7,884 nucleotides of DNA from an uncultured Collinsella sp. (GTDB lineage: Bacteria > Actinomycetota > Coriobacteriia > Coriobacteriales > Coriobacteriaceae): the NCBI GenBank assembly GCA_958407555.1, contig CATYJC010000083.1, positions 1 to 7,884 of the forward strand, read 5' to 3'. The translations under genes were made by a program, and so were the position numbers. Shown piece after piece: positions 5,181 to 7,884 of the stretch; position 1 is the stretch's first letter, and each line of letters opens with the position of its first letter. Below the pieces are notes generated by a model. That model ran no database searches, was not told the DNA's origin, and saw only the letters and a list, made by a program, of their open reading frames with translations.

Positions 5181-5186
5181 TACAAT
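5181..5186 (+). promoter_or_regulatory. Possible -10 box for the mobC-like gene
   Basis: TACAAT in otherwise GC-rich DNA, 31 bases before the ATG. No convincing -35 hexamer is present at 16-18 bases. Confidence 0.35.
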
Positions 5187-5217
5187 TACCGAAACGCAAC
5201 GGGACGGAAGGAGCGCC

Positions 5218-5595
5218 ATGGCGAGGGCGAGGACGGTCGACGAGATCGACGCGCAGATCGAGAAGCTCAAGGAGCGCGAGAGGCAGCTCAGGGCGCAGAA
5301 GCAGGCCTTGAAGCAGAGGGAGAACGCGGCGGCGCGCAAGCAGCGCAACCACGCGCTGATGGTGTACGGCGCGATGGTCGAGCAGCACCTGGGGCGCGGC
5401 GACTGGACGAGGCTCGACCCGCAGGCGGTGAGCGCCTACCTGGCGAGGTTCGGCAGGTCCGCCCCGGCGCGCGAGTGCGCCGGCGACCCCCGGACGGCGG
5501 CCGAGGCAGACGAGGCCGTGAGGGCCTGGGAGAGGGCCGGGCGCGAGGTAAAGAAGGCAGGCGCGGCGGCCGTGAAGCGGGCGCTGGAAGGGTAG
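5218..5595 (+). CDS. Small relaxosome accessory protein (MobC/TraD-like)
   Basis: 125 residues. ATG 5218 follows GGAAGGAG at good spacing. Residues 1-45 are a charged coiled coil (VDEIDAQIEKLKERERQLRAQKQALKQRE). Residues about 47-78 (NHALMVYGAMVEQHLGRGDWTRLDPQAVSAYL) form a compact helical segment of the kind seen in small TraD/MobC mobilization proteins. The C-terminal third is alanine- and arginine-rich helix. Such proteins bind near nic and help the relaxase open the DNA. It is divergent from mobA across oriT, the classical place for it. Starts upstream in the same frame (from 5098) would run through nic and lack a ribosome site. The family is assigned from layout and pattern more than from a diagnostic residue. 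Confidence 0.7.
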   Translation: MARARTVDEIDAQIEKLKERERQLRAQKQALKQRENAAARKQRNHALMVYGAMVEQHLGRGDWTRLDPQAVSAYLARFGRSAPARECAGDPRTAAEADEAVRAWERAGREVKKAGAAAVKRALEG

Positions 5596-5609
5596 GCCCG
5601 CTGCGCCGC

Positions 5610-5648
5610 ATTGCGCTTCGCGCAATAAAGTAATAGAATAAAGTAATA
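5610..5648 (+). promoter_or_regulatory. Promoter/operator of the toxin-antitoxin operon
   Basis: TTGCGC (5611-5616), a 17-base spacer and TAGAAT (5634-5639) make a plausible promoter. A perfect hairpin, ATTGCGC/GCGCAAT with a TTC loop (5610-5626), spans the -35. Two 12-bp direct repeats AATAAAGTAATA (5624-5635, 5637-5648) span the -10. Such an arrangement suits repression by the ribbon-helix-helix antitoxin. The hairpin may also end the preceding transcript. Confidence 0.55.
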
Positions 5649-5673
5649 CTAATCACCGAGCAAAGAGGACGGC

Positions 5674-5949
5674 GTGGAAGACGCGAAAAGACCGGCCGTG
5701 GCCGTCGAATCGGCCACGAAGCACGGCTTCACCAAGGAAGAGGTCGAGCGCGCCTGGATGGGGGCGCAGGGAAGCTGGCGCATGGTCCGCAAGGACAAGT
5801 GGCCGCCCCACTATATGGCGTTCGGCCGCATCGGCAACCGCGACGTGGAGATGATCGCGTACTCGACCGGGAGCCAGTTCGTCATCTTCCACGCGAAGTC
5901 GCCCGTCGGGGCGAAGTTCAAGCGCGAGTACGGCGAGAACGGGAGGTAG
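5674..5949 (+). CDS. Probable type II toxin, BrnT-like
   Basis: 91 residues. GTG 5674 follows AGAGGA at six bases; no ATG start is available. The sequence has the layout of small BrnT/RelE-fold ribonuclease toxins: an N-terminal helix with KHGFTKEEVERAW (16-28), then beta segments HYMAFGRIG (46-54), VEMIAYSTGSQFVIFHAKSP (58-77) and a basic end KFKREYG (81-87). The HAK(S)P...K..REY ending is the usual basic/aromatic cluster of these toxins. It would cut ribosome-associated mRNA when the antitoxin is lost, which keeps the plasmid in the population. Four bases separate it from the next gene, the presumed antitoxin; toxin-first order is typical of BrnTA. The toxin family call is inference from pattern and context, and the protein could belong to another small toxin family. 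Confidence 0.65.
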   Translation: MEDAKRPAVAVESATKHGFTKEEVERAWMGAQGSWRMVRKDKWPPHYMAFGRIGNRDVEMIAYSTGSQFVIFHAKSPVGAKFKREYGENGR

Positions 5950-5953
5950 GGCG

Positions 5954-6262
5954 ATGGCTATCACTATGGACAGCCTGCCGGCCGCAGAAGGCGGGTTCAA
6001 GGTTACGCGCGAGATGATCGAGCAGTGGTGCGCCGCATACGACGCCGGGGAGCTTCCCGATGGATACGCGTTCGACGGCCCGATCAAGCCAGGAAGGCCG
6101 AAGCTGGCGAACGAGGCGACGTCGTCGCTGTCGTTCAAGTGCCCGGCGTCGGGCGCGGACATGATCGCCCGCGCCGCCAAGGCCGCCGGCGTCAAGAAGT
6201 CAGTGCTGATGCGCGACGCGGCGCTCGAGAAGGCGGCCGAGATCCTCGCCGCCGTCAGCTGA
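5954..6262 (+). CDS. Probable antitoxin with ribbon-helix-helix C-terminus
   Basis: 102 residues. ATG 5954 has GGGAGG, partly inside the toxin stop region, as ribosome site. Residues 1-47 are acidic and aromatic (VTREMIEQWCAAYDAGELPDGYAFDG) and probably wrap the toxin. Residues 57-98 look like a ribbon-helix-helix: strand SSLSFKCP, helix ADMIARAAKAAG, turn VKKS, helix VLMRDAALEKAAEIL. This is the CopG/BrnA type of DNA-binding dimer. It would neutralise the upstream protein and repress the operon at the repeats near 5610-5648. GRPKLAN (48-54) is a flexible basic hinge often seen before such a domain. The polarity, with DNA-binding at the C-terminus, differs from many antitoxins but is known. 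It could be a stand-alone regulator if the upstream gene is not a toxin. Confidence 0.7.
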   Translation: MAITMDSLPAAEGGFKVTREMIEQWCAAYDAGELPDGYAFDGPIKPGRPKLANEATSSLSFKCPASGADMIARAAKAAGVKKSVLMRDAALEKAAEILAAVS

Positions 6263-6288
6263 CGGAAAAGCAAAACGCAACGCGAACC

Positions 6289-6312
6289 GAAAGCGCCGGC
6301 AACGGCGCTTTC
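6289..6312. terminator. Bidirectional terminator between convergent genes
   Basis: A perfect 9-bp stem, GAAAGCGCC (6289-6297) and GGCGCTTTC (6304-6312), with a 6-base loop, then CTATTCGCTT. It starts 26 bases after the antitoxin stop and touches the stop of the opposite gene at 6313. The T tract is poor on either side, so termination may be modest. Confidence 0.65.
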
Positions 6313-6789
6313 CTATTCGCTTCCAGGCCCGAGAAGCTTCATGGCGATGCGGCCGCGCTTCCACCATGGAGTCGCCGCAATCGCTTGCTGGCGCTCGGCT
6401 ATAGTCGCGACACGATCGGCGAACTCGGCGGCGCGGCGGTTTGCGTCGTTCAGCTGCATGCGAAGCGATTCGATTTCCCTGTCTCGCGAGGCCCGAAGGT
6501 CGGCCAGCTCGACAGCAAGCCTGCCGTTTTGCTCCTTGAGGTCAGCGATTCGATCGTTGAGCGCCGCGATGACAGCGTCCGATACGTCGGTATCGTCGGA
6601 TTCCGATTGCTGGGGAATGCTCTTGCCGACGGCATCCGATATCGCCGACACGGCGAAATCGTCAAGGATGTCGTACTTCCCGACCCTCGACACGTGCTCC
6701 TGCGCGATGCCGAGGCGGTCGATGTAGTTCACGACGGTCTGCTTCGAAACCCCGAGGGTGTCGGCGAGTTCTTTCTTGGTGATGCCCAT
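6313..6789 (-). CDS. HTH/coiled-coil plasmid maintenance protein (DUF536/RepB-like)
   Basis: 158 residues. Residues 3-25 (ITKKELADTLGVSKQTVVNYIDR) form a helix-turn-helix. Residues about 33-55 are a short linker domain (HVSRVGKYDILDDFAVSAI). Residues about 72-136 are a long coiled coil, and the end carries an aromatic-basic patch, PWWKRGR (141-147). The same order (HTH, coiled coil, WW-K/R tail) is known in proteins encoded beside rep on many Gram-positive theta plasmids, where they are tied to copy control or segregation. It is the next gene after rep on the same strand, 126 bases away. The start ATG 6789 has AAGGGAT about ten bases upstream. Its own AT-rich promoter region with repeated motifs suggests autoregulation. 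A KfrA-type partition factor is the alternative reading. Confidence 0.75.
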   Translation of the reverse strand: MGITKKELADTLGVSKQTVVNYIDRLGIAQEHVSRVGKYDILDDFAVSAISDAVGKSIPQQSESDDTDVSDAVIAALNDRIADLKEQNGRLAVELADLRASRDREIESLRMQLNDANRRAAEFADRVATIAERQQAIAATPWWKRGRIAMKLLGPGSE

Positions 6790-6837
6790 AAATCGAATAT
6801 CCCTTATTTGGTCTACGGTTTTCCCTATCTATCAGCG

Positions 6838-6843
6838 ATTATA
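6838..6843 (-). promoter_or_regulatory. Probable -10 box of the HTH/coiled-coil gene
   Basis: TATAAT on the minus strand, 49 bases before the ATG at 6789. No good -35 lies at standard distance (TTGCCG is 20 bases away). It is immediately downstream of the inverted repeat at 6861-6891. Confidence 0.45.
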
Positions 6844-6860
6844 TATTCCGCTTGTCGATG

Positions 6861-6918
6861 AATCGGCAAATAAATCGACTATTTACCGATTGCTCTTTTC
6901 GATATGTTCGGTAATTTA
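6861..6918. repeat. Three copies of a 15-16 bp motif, two forming an inverted repeat: probable operator
   Basis: AATCGGCAAATA (6861-6872) and TATTTACCGATT (6880-6891) pair at 11 of 12 positions around AATCGAC. A third copy, TTCGGTAATTTAGTCG (6907-6922), overlaps the rep stop codon and matches the complement of the second (ATCGGTAAATAGTCG) at most positions. Position before the HTH gene suggests autorepression or a partition site. Confidence 0.55.
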
Positions 6919-7884
6919 GTCGTTCGTGTTCGGTTGTTGCGAGCGGGCAAAATCGTCCACGATGCTCTGGATGCTCACCCTACAGACACCCCTGCCGTTC
7001 TTCTCCGCCAAACGGTCCCAGTACTTGTCGAACGCCCAATCGCCCGCCTCCTCGAGCAAGTCCGCTAGGGATTGCTGGCTTTCGTAGTCCTCCCTGTCGG
7101 CTATGACGGCCTCCCCGTGCTTGCCGATTATCAACGACAAATGCTCGTCGATAGCCTTCTCGACCAATTCCTCGATACTCGCCGCGGTTTCGGCGCTTCC
7201 GCCGCGCGTCGCGTGTGATGCGTCGGGTTTGAGCCATTTGTTGACGGTCGTCGGAGACACGCCCAGGGCCTTCGCGATCGCCCGCTGGCTCGCTTCGGGA
7301 TGCTCGGCGGCGTAGGCGCGTATCTCGTCGCGCTTGGTCGGCGCCCCGTTTTTATTGATCCATCCGCCAGGCTCGTCATAGTTCAGATCCCTGGCAAACC
7401 TGGCAATTTTCAAATGCTCGCCCTGCGGTCTCCCGTTGTGCTTGTTCTCATGCGGCGCGATCTTGGCGCGGCGGCACATGTACTCGTTCTTCCAGAAGCG
7501 CAGCTCGTTCGAGCCGTAGGCCGCAAGCGCGCAGGCGACGTCATAGTTGGTGAAGCGGTTTCCCGGCTCGTCGCTCAGCCTGTCGAGCTTCGGCACCAGC
7601 CTGTAGGCGTCGCTCGCGAGCTCTTCCAGCGGCACGTTGCACTTCATCGCATAGGCTACTAGCGAGAGCACGGCGAAGTAGCGCCCGTGCACCACGGCCT
7701 CGTCGTCAACGCGGCCGAGCCATGATTCGTAGGCACCGCGGTTCGTGTCGTAACCCCGCTTTTCCTCGCCCCGTACGATGCGCCGCTCGTACCAATCAGG
7801 CCACTTCTCCTCGGCCTCGGCGAGCGGGGTGCGCCCGCCCTTGGTCTCCAGGACGCGGTACAGCTCGCCCGGTATCTCCTTGCC
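6916..7884 (-). CDS. rep: Plasmid replication protein (AEP primase-type), C-terminal half
   Basis: The same gene continues across the circle junction: this piece holds residues 315-617 (7827-6916) plus the duplicated 55 bases. Left plus right coding length is 1,854 bases, exactly 618 codons including TAA, which strongly supports the join. The residues after the junction (PLAEAEEKWPDWYERRIV, then GRYFAVLSLVAYAMKCNVP) match the primase C-terminal region seen in related plasmid replicases. Residues about 493-514 (SQRAIAKALGVSPTTVNKWL) form a helix-turn-helix, probably for origin recognition. A GTG at 7695 could start a shorter protein of 259 residues, but nothing upstream of it looks like a dedicated ribosome site. 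The stop codon sits inside a repeated motif that also marks the control region of the next gene. Confidence 0.85.
   Translation of the reverse strand, partial: GKEIPGELYRVLETKGGRTPLAEAEEKWPDWYERRIVRGEEKRGYDTNRGAYESWLGRVDDEAVVHGRYFAVLSLVAYAMKCNVPLEELASDAYRLVPKLDRLSDEPGNRFTNYDVACALAAYGSNELRFWKNEYMCRRAKIAPHENKHNGRPQGEHLKIARFARDLNYDEPGGWINKNGAPTKRDEIRAYAAEHPEASQRAIAKALGVSPTTVNKWLKPDASHATRGGSAETAASIEELVEKAIDEHLSLIIGKHGEAVIADREDYESQQSLADLLEEAGDWAFDKYWDRLAEKNGRGVCRVSIQSIVDDFARSQQPNTND
7830..7884. repeat. 55-bp direct repeat, right copy (circular overlap)
   Basis: Exact duplicate of 100-154. Read through from 7829, it keeps the rep frame open and in register with the left part of the gene. That is why the molecule is taken to be circular and this copy redundant. 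Confidence 0.85.

Overview
The window is best read as a complete small mobilizable plasmid of about 7.73 kb, linearised inside its replication gene. The last 55 bases (7830-7884) exactly repeat positions 100-154. Joining 100 to 7829 fuses two minus-strand open frames into one uninterrupted 617-residue replication protein. Positions 1-99 do not fit that circle and look like an assembly tail or a variant junction. Base composition is GC-rich, with a few sharp AT-rich islands that mark control regions. A Firmicutes-type replicase in GC-rich DNA, with an RSF1010-like (MobQ) oriT, suggests a gut actinobacterium such as a member of the Coriobacteriia. That host guess is weak.

Layout on the circle. 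(1) Replication: rep (minus strand, 1039 to 100, then 7829 to 6916) is an archaeo-eukaryotic-primase-type replicase with a C-terminal helix-turn-helix. Behind it lies a helix-turn-helix/coiled-coil protein (6789-6313) of the kind found beside rep in many Gram-positive plasmids. (2) In front of rep (1034-1475) is an array of four roughly 100-bp repeats plus a degenerate fifth. On the minus strand each repeat carries a terminator-like hairpin followed by a promoter-like AT core and a copy of the rep leader. (3) A Fic AMP-transferase gene (1578-2621, plus strand) lies behind interlocked inverted repeats. (4) A short minus-strand gene (2868-2599) resembles only the N-terminus of a second rep of the same family. 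It has its own pair of diverged repeat units upstream (2870-3085), so it looks like the remnant of an older replicon. (5) The mobilization block is a MobA/MobL relaxase (4866-3730) and a two-membrane-segment coiled-coil protein (3730-3092) on the minus strand, a hairpin-rich oriT region (4898-5107), and a small relaxosome-type protein on the plus strand (5218-5595). (6) A toxin-first toxin-antitoxin pair of BrnT/BrnA-like layout (5674-6262) follows, and should be among the first DNA to enter a recipient.

The genes work together as a selfish unit. Rep and its leader array control copying, the relaxase, oriT and accessory proteins provide transfer through a helper's secretion channel, the toxin-antitoxin pair gives stability, and Fic is an accessory modifier of unknown target. 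The least ordinary features are the repeated terminator-promoter-leader units with mimic rep start sites, the truncated second rep, the ladder of hairpins next to nic, and the four-arm operator of fic. All family assignments come from reading the residues; no search was run.
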